Shown piece after piece: positions 37,301 through 49,672 of a stretch of 64,000 nt of DNA (the first letter of the stretch is position 1; each line of letters begins with the position of its first letter). The translations under genes and the position numbers were made by a program. Under the pieces are notes generated by a model, which did no database searches, was not told the DNA's origin, and was given only the letters and a program-made list of their open reading frames with translations. The stretch is taken from positions 1,054,001 to 1,118,000 of the forward strand of contig PQWQ01000001.1 of the NCBI GenBank assembly GCA_002943765.1, in the 5' to 3' direction. The DNA is from Psoroptes ovis (taxonomy: Eukaryota > Arthropoda > Arachnida > Sarcoptiformes > Psoroptidae).

Positions 37301-40300
37301 TACTTATTATTATCATAACTTCTCCAATCTCCCAATGTTCATTTATTTATTCGTTTATTTATTTTTCAAATAAAAATGAACAATGAATTCAAAATGAATG
37401 AATACACACGAAGTAACGAACAACAAAACAAAACAAAATGAATGAATCTCAAACACTGTAGATTGTGAACACTTTAGGGAATAATCAAAAATAACAATAA
37501 TAATCATTGTTGAATCCAATTTATTGTAATAATAACAAAACATCGAAGATAATATCAGTGATTACATACATGGATACACATTCACATAAACATATTGAGC
37601 AAACTGAATCAGCAACTCACCAAGTATCGACTAAAAATTGACTAAATGAAACATACATGAACACCTCATAGTCACCGATGAAATTCGGTGTGTAAATAAT
37701 GGTAGAATAATGGTGTTTATGATTCAAGCGAACATCTCAAACGAACCAGCCAAAATAGCATCATTCATTTGTTTTCGGTGGGGATGTTGAAATTTTGCAT
37801 TGATAGATTTTGTCGATCCCCGCTCGCTTTCGATCTCTCGGCAGTCCTGGTACTTTGTGTACTAGAAATTCGATGTAATTTAAGAAAAAAAACTAAACGA
37901 AAAAACCAAATAATAAAATAGAATTAACGATACATCATCATCACGGCAAAGGTAATTTTAACTGCTACCGATGATGATGATGATCGTTTAAAATGTTTTT
38001 CGATTTCACCATATTCAAGATGATAGATGGCTAAAAGTACTTAACGGTAATTTTTCGTTTTTTCGTAAGTTCTTCCGTTGTTTAGTTGAAAATATTACCG
38101 AAAACAATTATTAAAAATGATGTTGATGATGTTTATGAGTAAATGAATGAACAACAATATCATACAACAAACAACAAATTCATTGTCTAATACACATTGT
38201 CGAAGATAATCAAGACAAATACACACCTTGTATATGTATGGGTTTAATGGCAAAATAATAAAAAATATCGTGTAACAAACATAATGTTTAGTACACCAGT
38301 GTATCAGAATGATCAATTTTTGCCTCTGATGTGTAGCCTTTCTCTGCAATGTTCTTTGTTGTAGCATTATTGAAACATGGCTCCGAAAACAAATCTGTTA
38401 AATTAATGGTAATATTAATCATTTTGAAAGTTAACACAGAGCGAAATATTCTGGTGTAAATAATAATAGAAAAGAAATTCTTTCGATTAAAAATTTTGAT
38501 TGGTTCTTTTTTCACTCGCCATAATATCAACATCACAATAACCACTGAACTACGAAATGAAAATTTTTGCTTTTACCGAGATTCAAGAATTGATGATCAT
38601 CATTCATGAATCTTTCCAGAAAAAAAATGTTGAAGTTCATTGAATTCTTAAGCGATGATGTTGGATAATGAATTGATGATGTTAATGCTGATGGTGTATT
38701 ATGAATTATGAATCTAAGAAAATTGATATTTTACACGAGAAAAAATTGCAATCAAAATTGATGAAATTTATGATTTCTCTGGTATTCTTGATGACGATAA
38801 TTTGTAGCATATGATTGACTTGATTTTCATTTCAGAATACAAGATTTATATCCATGATCTATTCATGAATATGATCTGGATTTCTTTTTTTGTGTATCGG
38901 TGAAATTATGGAAAAATATGAAAATTCCTCAATTCAATATTCACACATTTATTTACACACAATTCAACAATATTTTTGTTTCGTAATACGAAAGAAATTC
39001 CATTTTAGGTTCATTTGATTTGTGAAAATTGTGAAATGAATGGGAAATAATTGATAATAAATTCTACTCAAACATCTCAACATAAACCATAAACATTAAT
39101 ATTTTAATAGTTTGTGTTGGTGTGTACCATGATTCAGTTATGTATTGAATGGGATAAGAAAATTGCCAGCCATTGAAACATTTCATAAAAATCTTTGAAG
39201 CGAAAATTGAATCTAAAAGTGAAACACTTTAAAGCCAACAGCAACAACAACAACAATGGTTGCAAACAATATTATTGCTGTAATCAATAATCACTTGGCT
39301 TGAACACAATATAATTACATTAAGATATGGATCAACAACAACAACAAAGGAATTAATGAAATTCTTTAAATTTTTTTTTTCATCTTTGAAATTTGTTCCA
39401 AAAAATTAATTACGATTTGAGATTCTTTACTTTAATGATTTCTATGATTTTTAATGATTTTTGTATTTCTTGGGGTCTTTGGCCCCATTTAATGTGTTTC
39501 TTCAACACTTAATTACAATAATTCATCATTAAATCTCGCCGTTTTTTTAAATGTTTTTTCTTAATTATCAATTTAGCTTGTAATTGTAATCATCATGCAA
39601 GAAAATGTCGTTTCAATATGGAACTATATAAATTATCTGGACGTAAAAGTGGTGGTGTTTGCTTGAATTGTCGTCATAATACGGCTGGCCGTCATTGCCA
39701 TTATTGTAAAGAAGGTAATATTTACCATTTTCCATATATTTTTTCCGTTACAAAATGTATTTCACATTTCATTTCGATGATTTATATCGAATATTTCACC
39801 GAAAATCATTGATGAACAAAATAATGTTTCATTCAATGGATTTTTTTTTTTTTTGTTTGTTTCTGAGCTTTTATTTTGATTTATACCGTTTTCAATATCC
39901 AATTCTCGATCATATTTACTGCCATTGTTCATTGGTCATTATCATTGATAATGTCAAACGAACCCCAAACAAAAATAATTTTGATCATTTTTCTTTTACA
40001 TTTCATATTGTTTACCTTACTAATATTTACCATTGTTGCTTCAAAAATACACTAAAAAAAACCTTTAGGCTATTATCGTGATTCAAGTAAACCAATATCA
40101 CATCGTAAAGCATGTCGTGGTAAGTGAATGTGTTTGAATTTTTCCATATTAAATATTTACCTTTATTTCTTCTTATTTGAAATGGCAAAATCATTGATAA
40201 TCTAAATATCTATGATTCATTCAACATGACTCACGCAACACACTCAGCATGTGATTGTCATCCAGTTGGATCATCTGGACGTACTTGTAATATTACTAGT

Positions 40301-41688
40301 GGACAATGTCAATGTAAACCTGGTGTCACTGGATTAACATGTAATCGTTGTGCTAAAGTAAGTGTTTTTGATTAATTAAATTTCTCTTTTAATTCATTTA
40401 TTTTCATACTCTTCATTGATTTTGATTTTGAAAATTTTCCATTTCTCTAAAAATATGTCCACCTACAACCTAAAATCCAAAAATGATTGAAAATAAATCT
40501 GCAAACAAACAAATAATGGTCAAATAGGGTTATCAACAATCTCGGTCACCAATACAGCCATGCATCAGTAAGTTAATCAAAGTCATAATTAAAGCTGAAA
40601 ATTAATGATGATTTCTAAATTGAATCTTCAATTCAATTTTCAATTTTTTTTTGCCATAACCACATAGAAATTCCACATAGTAATGAAATAAATTTCATTT
40701 CAAGTGAAACAAGTCAAGAAGATGAAGAATCAACATCATGTAAGTGTAAATCATCATCTTTTTCTTGAAAGATTAAATTTAAATTTAAATTATTTCAATT
40801 TTTTTCAAAAATTTCACAGCCGAAAATAGTTGCATCGAATGTCGGTTATCCACAAAAAGAATCAATATGTTGAAATATTGCAGCAAAGATTTTGGTAAAT
40901 ATACAAATACAAGCGCATACATATTTGATTACAGATTTATTTTATTCATCTTGAATAAAATAAATATTTTTTTCAAATGATTTCGTTTTTGATCGTTCAA
41001 ACCAATGTGTGTTTGCTTAAAATGAATAGAAAATTGAATATCACACATTTTTCACATAAATAAGAATGATTGACATTAATCTTGTTTACAAATTGGATCA
41101 AAATGGAAAATGAATTCTAATTTTTGTCTTATTTCAATTTATTTCTTTTAAATTTATATTAAAAGCTATACAAACAAATGTAATATCACGTGAAACGATT
41201 GGTGATTGGATACGATTTACCATACAAATCGGACATGTGTTTAAACATGGCAATATACGATTGAAAAAACCGATCGACTATCTTTGGATACCGATGACAG
41301 ATTTTTCATGCAAATGTCCAAAATTGAAAATTAAACATACATATTTAATACTTGGTATGTCTATTTGGTACTTGGTTGTTGTTGTTGATTTATTTCATTT
41401 AATTTATTTAAATTTTGAATTAGTTTTTTTTTCTTTTGATTTGAAGTGTTTTCTTAAATCATAATTGACCTTAATTTTTTTTTTATTTTTTTCTAAATTT
41501 ACCAAATTTTTCTAAATTCAAATTCAAACCAAAAAAAAGGCACATATCAAAAAGAAACACTACAAAGTTATCGTTTAATTGCCGATCGTAATAGCATTGT
41601 CATTGATTGGGGCGATGAATGGCATGAACGTATACGACGATTTCAAAAAAGACAATTAAAAGGCAAATGTAAAATTGAACTTGAATAA
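31339..41688 (+). CDS. Net: Netrin, secreted laminin-related axon guidance factor
   Basis: Fifteen coding exons with consistent phases: 31339-31624, 32679-32737, 32878-33271, 33397-33562, 33656-34002, 34760-34778, 35419-35558, 39577-39714, 40069-40119, 40248-40357, 40528-40567, 40668-40739, 40820-40894, 41166-41354 and 41540-41688; 744 residues. Order of domains: signal peptide (hydrophobic MFIFKQIIISIIILIII; the exact Met is uncertain), laminin N-terminal domain (DPCYDDSG, RCIPDFVNAAFGKE, DMKPDSMAIFKS, ANEQEPLC, TATDIKIVFNR, FYAVSDLAVGGRCKC), three laminin-EGF modules (CNGHASRC, CKHNTAGRDCE; NMELYKLSGRKSGG, NTAGRHCHYCKEG; CDCHPVGSSG, CNRCAKGYQQSRSP), a short acidic linker, and a C-terminal netrin/C345C domain (CIECR... 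DWIRFTIQIGHVFK, IDWGDEWHERIRRFQKR). An unusual roughly 85-residue Asp/Asn-rich insertion lies in the LN domain. The longest intron is 4.0 kb (35559-39576). Poly(A) signal candidate at 42217. Confidence 0.95.
34267..34334. repeat. 26-base direct repeat in netrin intron
   Basis: TCAGTAAATCATGAATTTCA followed by T/CTGAAT occurs at 34267-34292 and again at 34309-34334, with one mismatch. It is a local duplication within the intron before the microexon. Confidence 0.8.
34760..34778 (+). other. Net: 19-base netrin microexon
   Basis: The sequence GCAATGGTCATGCTTCAAG lies between an AG acceptor (34758-34759) and a GTAAGA donor. With one base from the previous exon and one from the next it encodes Cys-Asn-Gly-His-Ala-Ser-Arg, exactly the first LE-module motif CNGHASR that is missing between the flanking exons. 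Phases 1 in and 2 out both match the neighbours. Confidence 0.93.
35559..39576 (+). other. Net: 4.0-kb netrin intron
   Basis: The largest intron of the gene, with a GTATGT donor and a TTTAG acceptor. It holds CA repeats (35650-35690), small spurious frames and no recognised nested gene on either strand. Confidence 0.6.
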
Positions 41689-43859
41689 TGATTGGAATAT
41701 TTGTTCAACTTTTTCAAGTTCATAAATTACAATCATCTGAGCCTCAGTTGCTGAGGTATTAATTTGAAATACAAGATTTGAAAGAAAAAAAATTCAAATT
41801 TAAACAATTCGAACCAACAACAATGACCATCTACCGGTAGTGAATCAAGATATTTTTCAATATATTAACATTTGGCCATTTGAACAAATTTCATATTGAT
41901 CAAATTATGAAATAATATATGGAATTATTTTAGTTTGGAATTTTGCATGCAAAATATACTAGTATTTATCGATCATAATAACATTAATGTTTATTTATTT
42001 ATAATCATTTCATATTTCGAAATTGAAATTGAATGTAATGTTCAATTTTACAATTTGTATCTTTAAATATTATAAATATATGAATTCGATTTTTTTTTTA
42101 ATTTTGAATTACAAACAAACAATTATTTCTCAAGATTTTGATGATTTCAATCAATCAATCAATCAAGACTGAATAATCAATCAAAATAATGCACAAATAA
42201 TTATTTGAACAATATGAATAAAATGAAATTTTTTTAGTGCCATTCTGATTTAGTTTCAATTTGATGATTATAATTCAAATCAATATTTTTTGGGTATCGA
42301 CAAAATCTACTCGAGATGTCTCAACGCTATCATGGATCGTCATCAAACCGATGGATTCATAATTCCACAAGATGATGGCTGCCAAGTTCATCAAATTCAT
42401 GATCAAGCTCGACTCCAGCAAAACTGATTGATCAATTCATTTGTTTCCAATTCTTTCTTTTTTTTCAAACAAATTCAAATTTAAAAGGTATGCTGCCATC
42501 TACAGAAATGATTTATTTGTTTGTTTCAAGCTTTAATGACCACAAACCAGTGATTCCCAAACTGTGCGTTATCGCCCCCCCCCCAATGAGCGATTTAGCG
42601 ATTCAGGTGGGCGATAATGGTTCCATGGGTGCATTATTGGGCTATGTACATTTCTTAAGGGGGTGGGCGATAGACATATTTTTTTATAGAAGTGGGCGAT
42701 AACCCCAAAAAGTTTGGGAATCATCACTGCCATAAACTGTTAGATAGAATTGCATTGCATTTATATTTAAATCATTTGTCGAAAGGAATTATCACCGGAA
42801 ACATTGATTTCGCAAGGAAATAATCAAATGTATTTACATGCATAAATATTAATTGATTCAAAAATATGAATTTGAGAAATGCTTTTTTTTGCATCAAACA
42901 ATGGTAATTCCTATTTTCATTTCATTATTCTTTATTTTCAAACAAACAATGACTGGATGATGATTCATCTCAGATTAAATTTTGATTGATGTTGATTTCG
43001 ATCATCAAAAAAAAAAAAAAAAAAAAAAAAACGTTGATTTCAATTGATTCGAAAAAATTTTTTTATTATTAAATTTTTAATTAAAGCAATAATAAATGAA
43101 TGAATGAAAAGAAAATTTAAAAAATGCAATAAACAAACCAGCAAACAATAAAAAATTATTGATTGAAGGTTGTCTGTCGTCGTCGTCGTGGTACAATTTT
43201 CAAATATAATTATAATGAAAATAATGAAAATGTGATCAACAGCAATCAACAGGTTGCAGCTATCCATCCATAGCCATCTAATATTTTCTCTGCTTTGTTT
43301 GGTGTTCTTTATTCATCGCTGTTGTTGTTGTTGTTGTTTATCACGTTTACTTTCTTTTTAAAAATTTAAAAAAAAAACTCAAAAGATAAACAACACATAA
43401 AATATTTACGTCTATTGTCAGATATTAAAGTAGTAGTGAATAATAATCAAATGTTTTTCCATCTCGGAAATTGTCTGATTGAATTGATTGAATCAAATTA
43501 ATAAATTCTTTTGGGTTTTTTGTTTGTTTGTTTGTTCCTGGCATTTCATTTTCTTTTGTTTGTTTTCAATTTCAATTGATTTTAATTATGTTTTTTTCAG
43601 AGAAATTTTTTTGTTTCATTTCATTTCAATCATATCATCGATTCATGCCAATTAATATCAGCTAAATAAATTGTTTTAAACAACGATAATTATTTAAATA
43701 TTTAAATCATATCAATTCTTTTGTTATATTTGTGTGATAATTTTTCATTTTTTTTTGTTTCTGAATGATTAGCTAATTTAAATTGCAAATTTTGTGCAAA
43801 TTTTTTGTTATTTGCTGTTGTTGTTGTGCTTTTAATTTCAATATTTATATGCATGTAAA
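41689..43859. other. Netrin-IKK intergenic region
   Basis: Apart from the hAT-type MITE at 42548-42729, this is AT-rich noncoding DNA with a 25-base A run (43007-43031) and GTT/TTG repeats (43318-43340). A less AT-rich patch at 42296-42425 has no recognisable product. Confidence 0.5.
42548..42729. mobile_element. 182-bp hAT-type MITE with 8-bp target duplication
   Basis: The left end is CAGTGATTCCCAAACT. The right end in reverse complement is CAGTGATGATTCCCAAACT. These are the hAT-style CAGTG...CAAACT ends, differing by a 3-base indel. The flanking octamers CCACAAAC (42540-42547) and CCATAAAC (42730-42737) match at 7 of 8 positions, the duplication size of hAT elements. The interior has repeated GTGGGCGATA/GCGATT words and a run of ten C, and encodes no transposase, so it is non-autonomous. 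The open frame covering it is accidental. Confidence 0.82.
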
Positions 43860-46328
43860 ATGTACAATTTACAAAAACAAAAACCATTAAGTGATATCGA
43901 TGGTTGTGTAGAGAATTGGCAACGATTACAAATACTTGGTTCTGGTACATTTGCAACCATAACATTATGGGTTAATAAAGAAACTGATGAACATATTGCA
44001 TTGAAACAAAATCATTACAATATTGATGGATATGATCGAAAGCAAATGTAAGTTTTTGATTTTGAAATTTATTTATTTTTTTGTTTTAATTGCAAATATT
44101 CAATTTTTTTCGATCAACAGTGAAAATTATCTTAAAAGATGGCAACAAGAAATTGCATATATGAGAGAATTAAATTGTGAAAATGTAGTGAAAGCATTAG
44201 ATTTACCAAATGAATTCAGTAAATTAGCATTAGGTATGCCAATACTGGCTATGGAATATTGTAGCGGTGGTGATTTGCGTAAAGTATTGAATGAACCGAA
44301 AAATTGTTGTGGATTAAGTGAAAAAGAAATTCGACAAATATTACGGCAAATTTCATCGGCAATCATTTGTTTACATAGTAAAAATATCATACATCGTGAT
44401 TTGAAGCCTGAAAATATTGTATTGAAACCATTATCAAATAATAGAATTATTTATAAATTAACTGATCTCGGTTATGCAAAACAATTGAATGATACAACTT
44501 TGGCCAATTCATTTGTCGGTACTGTTGAATATTTAGCACCTGAACTTTTCATGAATGAACCACATCGATCTTCAATAGATAATTGGAGTTTTGGCGTAAT
44601 TGCATTTGAAATTGTAACCGGGCGAAGAGCATTTTTACCAAATTATCCCGTTACACAAGTGATTGATGCAATTACGAAGAAAAAAGATTATATTTGTACA
44701 GAATTCGATGAAAAAGGAAACTTTTATTATTCAAGCGAGATACCACAAATCAATCATATCAATAGTGATTTAAAATCTGACCTCGAAAAATGGTTAAAGG
44801 TGAGTACTAAGAAATTCTTTCATTTTAATAAATATTTTAATCAAGAAATCGTGATCATTCGATTAAAAAATAGACCGTATTACAATTTAATCCTCAAAAA
44901 CGTGGTGGTGATAAATCATTTGAAGAAATTATCAAAATAACGAATAAATATCATGTGCAAATATTTTCATTTTGTTCATATGAAATATTTTCATTCTCAA
45001 TCGATTACGGAACAACATTGAATCAGTTGAAAAATAAAATTTATGAATCGACTAAAATTTTACCTAAAAATCAGTATTTATTCTTTCAAAATGGTGATTT
45101 AGTCGATGAATATGATAATGAAGTAATTGGGAGAAAAATAATCACTACTTGGTATCAACCAGAATCATGGTCACATGAATATAATCCAATAATAATTAAT
45201 GTATTTGATTATTCAAATGAAATAATTTATGATCCATTTTATCGATATCTATATTTACCGAATCGTATACAAATGATATTGATGAATGTTAATGGTACTG
45301 ATACAAATATCGATGATCCGAATAAATGTGATAAAAAAATTAATTTTGATGAAATAAAATTAACATGGCGTTTATCGATATTTATTATCAGGCAAATAAT
45401 CACTAAATATCAATCAATGCATGAAACATTGAAAAGTTTTTTGCTAAACATAATCATAATGTTTAATCGTTTAAAAAATCAACAATTAAAATTATATTTT
45501 AAATCTAATGAATTATTTTCAATGATGAGTGTAATGGAAAAATTCATAGAAAATATACATCATCAACCACATAATTTTGATAACGACAATTTAAATATTG
45601 ATGACCACAATAATTGTGTGGAATCGATAATCAAAAAATTTGAAATCATTACAATATATCAACATAAACTATTCAAATATTTCAATGATAATGATGATTT
45701 TATGCCAAAAATCGATAAAAATACATTTCTATTCAAAGAATTTTTTCAATCATTCGACAATGAAAATTTAGATCAACAATTATTATATCAAAAATATGAT
45801 ACAATACAAAAAAATTATGATATAATTTGTAAATTAAAATATCAAAGCTGTAAAACCAGTAATAATGATATCGATATGAAAAATTATGCAACAAATCATT
45901 TGATTGTTAAATTATTATGTGATTTATTTAAATTGATTGAAAAATTATTTGAAAATTTATTTAAAATATTTTCAAAATTATCAGAATATTTATTAAAAAT
46001 AATGAAACAAAATTCAAATTGTAAAAAATTTGAACAAAAATTAATTGATTTACAATCAAATGATTTCAATCAATCAAAACAACAACAATTGATTACGATA
46101 ATCGCAAAATATCAAATCACTCATCAAAATATGAATTCGCAACAACGTAAAAGTACAAGTTCAACTGAATCATCATCAAGTGATTTCATATTTTTGCCGA
46201 ATGGACATTATACAACGAGCATTGATAATTTGAATGAAATTTTAAAAAAATTTCGACATGAACAATCAAAATGGCAATCGAAGAAATTTGACTTCAAAAC
46301 CTTGGAATTCAAAGATTTTTTATTTTGA
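43860..46328 (+). CDS. IKK: IkB kinase (IKK alpha/beta family)
   Basis: Three exons: 43860-44047, 44121-44799 and 44874-46328, giving 773 residues (human IKKbeta has 756). Kinase domain: glycine loop LGSGTF (26-31), Lys49, HRDLKPEN (154-161), DLG (178-180; IKKs carry DLG for DFG) and YLAPE. The activation loop LNDTTLANSFVGT aligns with the IKK SxxxS switch; the two phosphosites correspond to Thr189 and Ser193. The IKK-specific insert NCCGLSEKEI is present. After KWLK/TVLQFNPQKRGG comes a ubiquitin-like domain (about 260-360), then a long helical scaffold/dimerisation region rich in Asn and Lys. I see no clear NEMO-binding LDWSWL motif at the C-terminus. Role: phosphorylates IkB in Toll/IMD/NF-kB-type signalling. 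TBK1/IKKepsilon is less likely given the insert and the RGG segment. Stop codons of this gene and the sulfatase are 83 bases apart. Confidence 0.9.
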
Positions 46329-46411
46329 TTAAATCCTTGATATATCTGTATTATTTTTAATATTCTAATTTTATAAAAATTCACATCAAAAAAATAAAAA
46401 CAAAAATAAAA

Positions 46412-48230
46412 TTAACATCGACAAAAATTGTAGCTACAACATGGCTGTAGCCACGGTTTCCATATTGAATTTTTGAATGAAAATTGTGATTCAATTATTG
46501 TGTTGTTTTCATTTATCAATGATGATTTATGCTTTTCTAAAGCTTCATTTGTTTTTGCTAATATTTTTTCACGTATTTTTTCATCTTCGATTGGAAACGA
46601 TTCCGATGGATCTTTTTTAATATTAAATATCAATGGTGGATCATGTTTGATAACATTATTACCGTAACACATGCAAATAAATTGACATTTATCTTCGTTT
46701 GGTTTATATAATGGCGTATAGAAATAAATTTTCCAAACATTATCACTGTTTTCTATAAATCGTATCCCATGTAAATATGTACCACAATAATGAAACATGA
46801 AATCATGTGGACTATTTTCTATTGCACCACTCAATAATGGAAATATATTACGGCCATCAATAATACGATCATCAGGTATTGATATGTTTAAAATTGAATG
46901 TATTGTCGTGAATACATCCATTTGCATTGTCGGCTCAGACATTATTTGATTTTGGGGGAATTGATTCGGCCACATTACAAAACCTGGTACACGTATGCCG
47001 CCTTCCATTGCACCGTGCCCTTTTCCTCCTCGAAATATTCCATTTGAACCACCTTCAGCGTTTCCATTGAGATCAACGTCTTCAAGATGAGCACCGTTAT
47101 CACTGCTAAAGTAAGTGAACGTATTATTCAAAATATCAAGCTGTTCAAGTAAATCAAGCATCTGTCCTACACCATCATCTAATTCAAGCACACAATCACC
47201 ATATTTACCGAATTTACTTTTGCCTTCGAATTTTTGTGATGGTGCATGTGCTATGTGAAGAAAATTGAATCAATTAATAATTTCTATTTAATAAAGATGC
47301 TCAAAAATTACCGGTATGAACTTTGATAAAATTAAGAATAAGCAAAAATGGTTGATTTGCATCGGTAGAATTTCTAATGAAATCACTGGCTTCATCGATC
47401 AATCTTTGTGTGATGCCTTTCAATCGAAATGGCTGTTCAATTATTTGATCTTGTCGATACAACAAACCGTTCAAAATGGATATGTTTTTCTGAAATATCA
47501 CCGCCAACGATGGTATTATGATTGAAAATAATATTATAAGAATTGACACTGTTGATAATTTTTTATTATATTTAACGATCAAAATTGCACCAATTGTAAT
47601 GCCCAACAATGATATGCTTATTAATAAAAAATAAAAATTTGGGAAAAATGACAATATGACACTTTGTCCATCATCGCCAAAATCTTTTAAATTTGTTAAT
47701 GGAATACCGAAAAAATGATCAAAACCATGATTATTTGGATGATGGCAATTATCATTTAGCCTATGACAATCTTTTCCAAGATGCCATTTGCCAATCAATG
47801 CAGTACGATAATCATTTGTATGTTTTTTCAATTGTTTAGCAATTGTTAATTCTGTTTCAGGTAGGCCGCCTGATGATCCAACAAATAAAAATACCCGATT
47901 TTCCCCACTGGATGTCATGCCTAAGATATTTCAAGGAATTTATTTGTCTTATTTTGTACCGAAAAAAAATCGTTTGTTACCATTACGAATAGGATATCGT
48001 CCAGTCAAGAATGCTGATCGACTTGGCGTACAAACTGATGCTGCTGTCAAGTGATGTCCGAGTGTAATTCCTAAATTACCGATTCGATCAATGTTTGGTG
48101 TTGGAAGTGAATAATTGCCAAGTGAACTAACATCACCATAACCCATATCATCTGCAATCATCAATAAGAAATTCGGTCTATTTACATTAAGATTACTATC
48201 CACTAATTCTATAACTAACCACCAAATCAT
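46412..48230 (-). CDS. Steroid-sulfatase-type arylsulfatase (STS/ARSD/ARSE-like), membrane-embedded
   Basis: Exons 48230-47981, 47920-47312 and 47250-46412 give 565 residues from the ATG at 48230. An alternative upstream exon, 48331-48280, joined to 48214, would give 577 residues and a better signal peptide (MIFHPIFFQILIKIISI). Sulfatase features: metal-binding ADDMGYGD, formylglycine motif CTPSRSAFLTGR (Cys67 in the short model), GKWHLG and SDNGAH. STS-type features set it apart from ARSB: CHHPNNHGFDHFFG, a two-helix membrane hairpin (FLLISISLLGITIGAILIV and VSILIILFSIIIPSLAVIF), YFSSDNG, GGKGHGAMEGGIRVPG, HYCGTYLHGIR, KDPSE and the signature ending IWKPWLQPCC. Role: hydrolysis of sulfate esters, for STS of steroid sulfates, in ER/lysosomal membranes; the substrate here is unknown. 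It lies directly downstream of MALSU1 on the same strand. Confidence 0.88.
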
Positions 48231-48327
48231 CACCTATTAGATTTTGAAAAATTATTTTATTTATTCATTGAAAAAATACCGATTGATATAATTTTAATTA
48301 GAATTTGAAAAAATATTGGATGAAAAA

Positions 48328-49164
48328 TCATGGTCTAATTTCATTCAATGATTTTGATTGAACAAAATGTTCATCTAATATATTCTGAATAATATTCGTT
48401 GATTTTGAATTTTGATAAATTTTATCATCACACTCTGGACCGATTGCCCATAATGTTTCAATATCATAATATTCACGTGTTTTTTCCATAAAAATATGTA
48501 CAATCAAATTATTTAAATCGATTAAACGCCAATCATCACTACGGTCGTTTAGATCAAGAAATGGATCATTTGAATTTTTTTTCAATTTATAAAGTTTATT
48601 CAATGTTTCAACAGATGTCTAATCCAACAAGAAATAATAAATAATTACATTATGACCAACTAATAAATGTTGATAATTTAAATTTACCTTAAGATGTCGC
48701 TTTGACATGGCCGTACAAACGATCATATAATCACAATATTTCAAATATTTTGGAATTTTTATCGCCACAATATCTTTCAGATTTTCTTGTCGTAAAAATT
48801 GAATCATTTCATCAAGATCAAATACACCATCGATGCCTCTTTTTAATTTTTCTAAATTTTTTCTTGAAAATTTTCTCGATTGTTTTTGTTTTTGATTCAA
48901 TAACAAATCAATATCATCATAAATAATTTCAGAATCTTCATCGAAAAATTTTTTGAAACGATTTTCCATTAATAATTTTGAATTTAGTGGTGTTTTTGTC
49001 GTTGATTGTTGTTGATTTTGATTTTTATCATCAACATCATCATCATTGTGTTTATTATTATTCAGTTGATTTGAAATTGAAAATTGTTTCAATTGACAAA
49101 GAATACTTGCCTGAATTGAATGTTTGTATGAAAATATTCGTCTAATTTGTAAATTTTGCAACAT
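48328..49164 (-). CDS. MALSU1: Mitochondrial ribosome silencing factor (MALSU1/RsfS, Iojap family)
   Basis: Two exons: 49164-48688 and 48618-48328 (phase 0), giving 255 residues. The basic N-terminus (MLQNLQIRRIFSYKHSIQ) fits a mitochondrial targeting peptide, followed by an Asn/Gln/Asp-rich linker. The RsfS domain occupies about residues 115-240: FDLDEMIQFLRQENLKDIVA, YCDYMIVCTAMSKRHL, then DDWRLIDLNNLIVHIF and REYYDIETLWAIGPE, the family's conserved core (W-x-LIDL...VHIF...Y-x-x-E-x-LW). Role: binds uL14 of the mitochondrial large subunit, preventing premature subunit joining and aiding assembly. Its stop codon (TGA, 48330-48328) overlaps a candidate ATG of the downstream sulfatase in the form ATGA. 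The next gene upstream on the same strand is mL45, another mitoribosomal large-subunit protein. Confidence 0.92.
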
Positions 49165-49672
49165 TTTTTTTATGTTGTTTAATTTGCTGTAAACACATAA
49201 ACAAAGAATTATTACGTAAAAATGAAGAAAAACAATTTTGAAAAATATAAATGAATGGAGAAAACATATGACTTCTTTGATTGAAAAAGGGCAACAACAA
49301 TATATTGAATGACAGATATGTGATAATCATGCAGCCAGAAATATCATATTGATGATAAAATTATTGATTGCAATCATAAATATCAAAAAAAAAGAAATTT
49401 AAGATCAAATGATTATAAATTTTCAAGTATTTTTATTTTTTTAATATGATACCAGAAATAATTATATTTATTATATTACACAATTCAAAAGTTTTTTCAA
49501 CTCATTAATGGTATTGAAACACAGAAAAAAAATGTCAAAATCATAACAATATTATCAATAATTTATTATTAATATGTTCATTTCAATGAATCGATGAAAG
49601 AAAAATCAATGAAAATAAAGAAGAACAAAAATAAATCAATCTTAATGATATAATTTTTATTGCTGACTACGA
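49165..49672. other. MALSU1 - mL45 spacer
   Basis: This stretch has the MALSU1 upstream sequence at one end and the mL45 3' end at the other (a minus-strand AATAAA about 10 bases past the mL45 stop, 49661-49656). No further gene was seen. Confidence 0.5.

Noticed and set aside
42296..42425. Less AT-rich patch considered as an RNA gene
   Set aside because: No tRNA arms, box motifs or convincing fold could be drawn by eye.
42490..42702. Open frame of 70 residues on the plus strand
   Set aside because: It runs through the hAT-type MITE and a C run; it has no family resemblance and is explained by the element.
44955..44990. Possible separate gene starting after the IKK kinase domain
   Set aside because: The frame joins exactly, via the 74-base intron 44800-44873, to the kinase exon and encodes the expected ubiquitin-like domain, so it is one gene.
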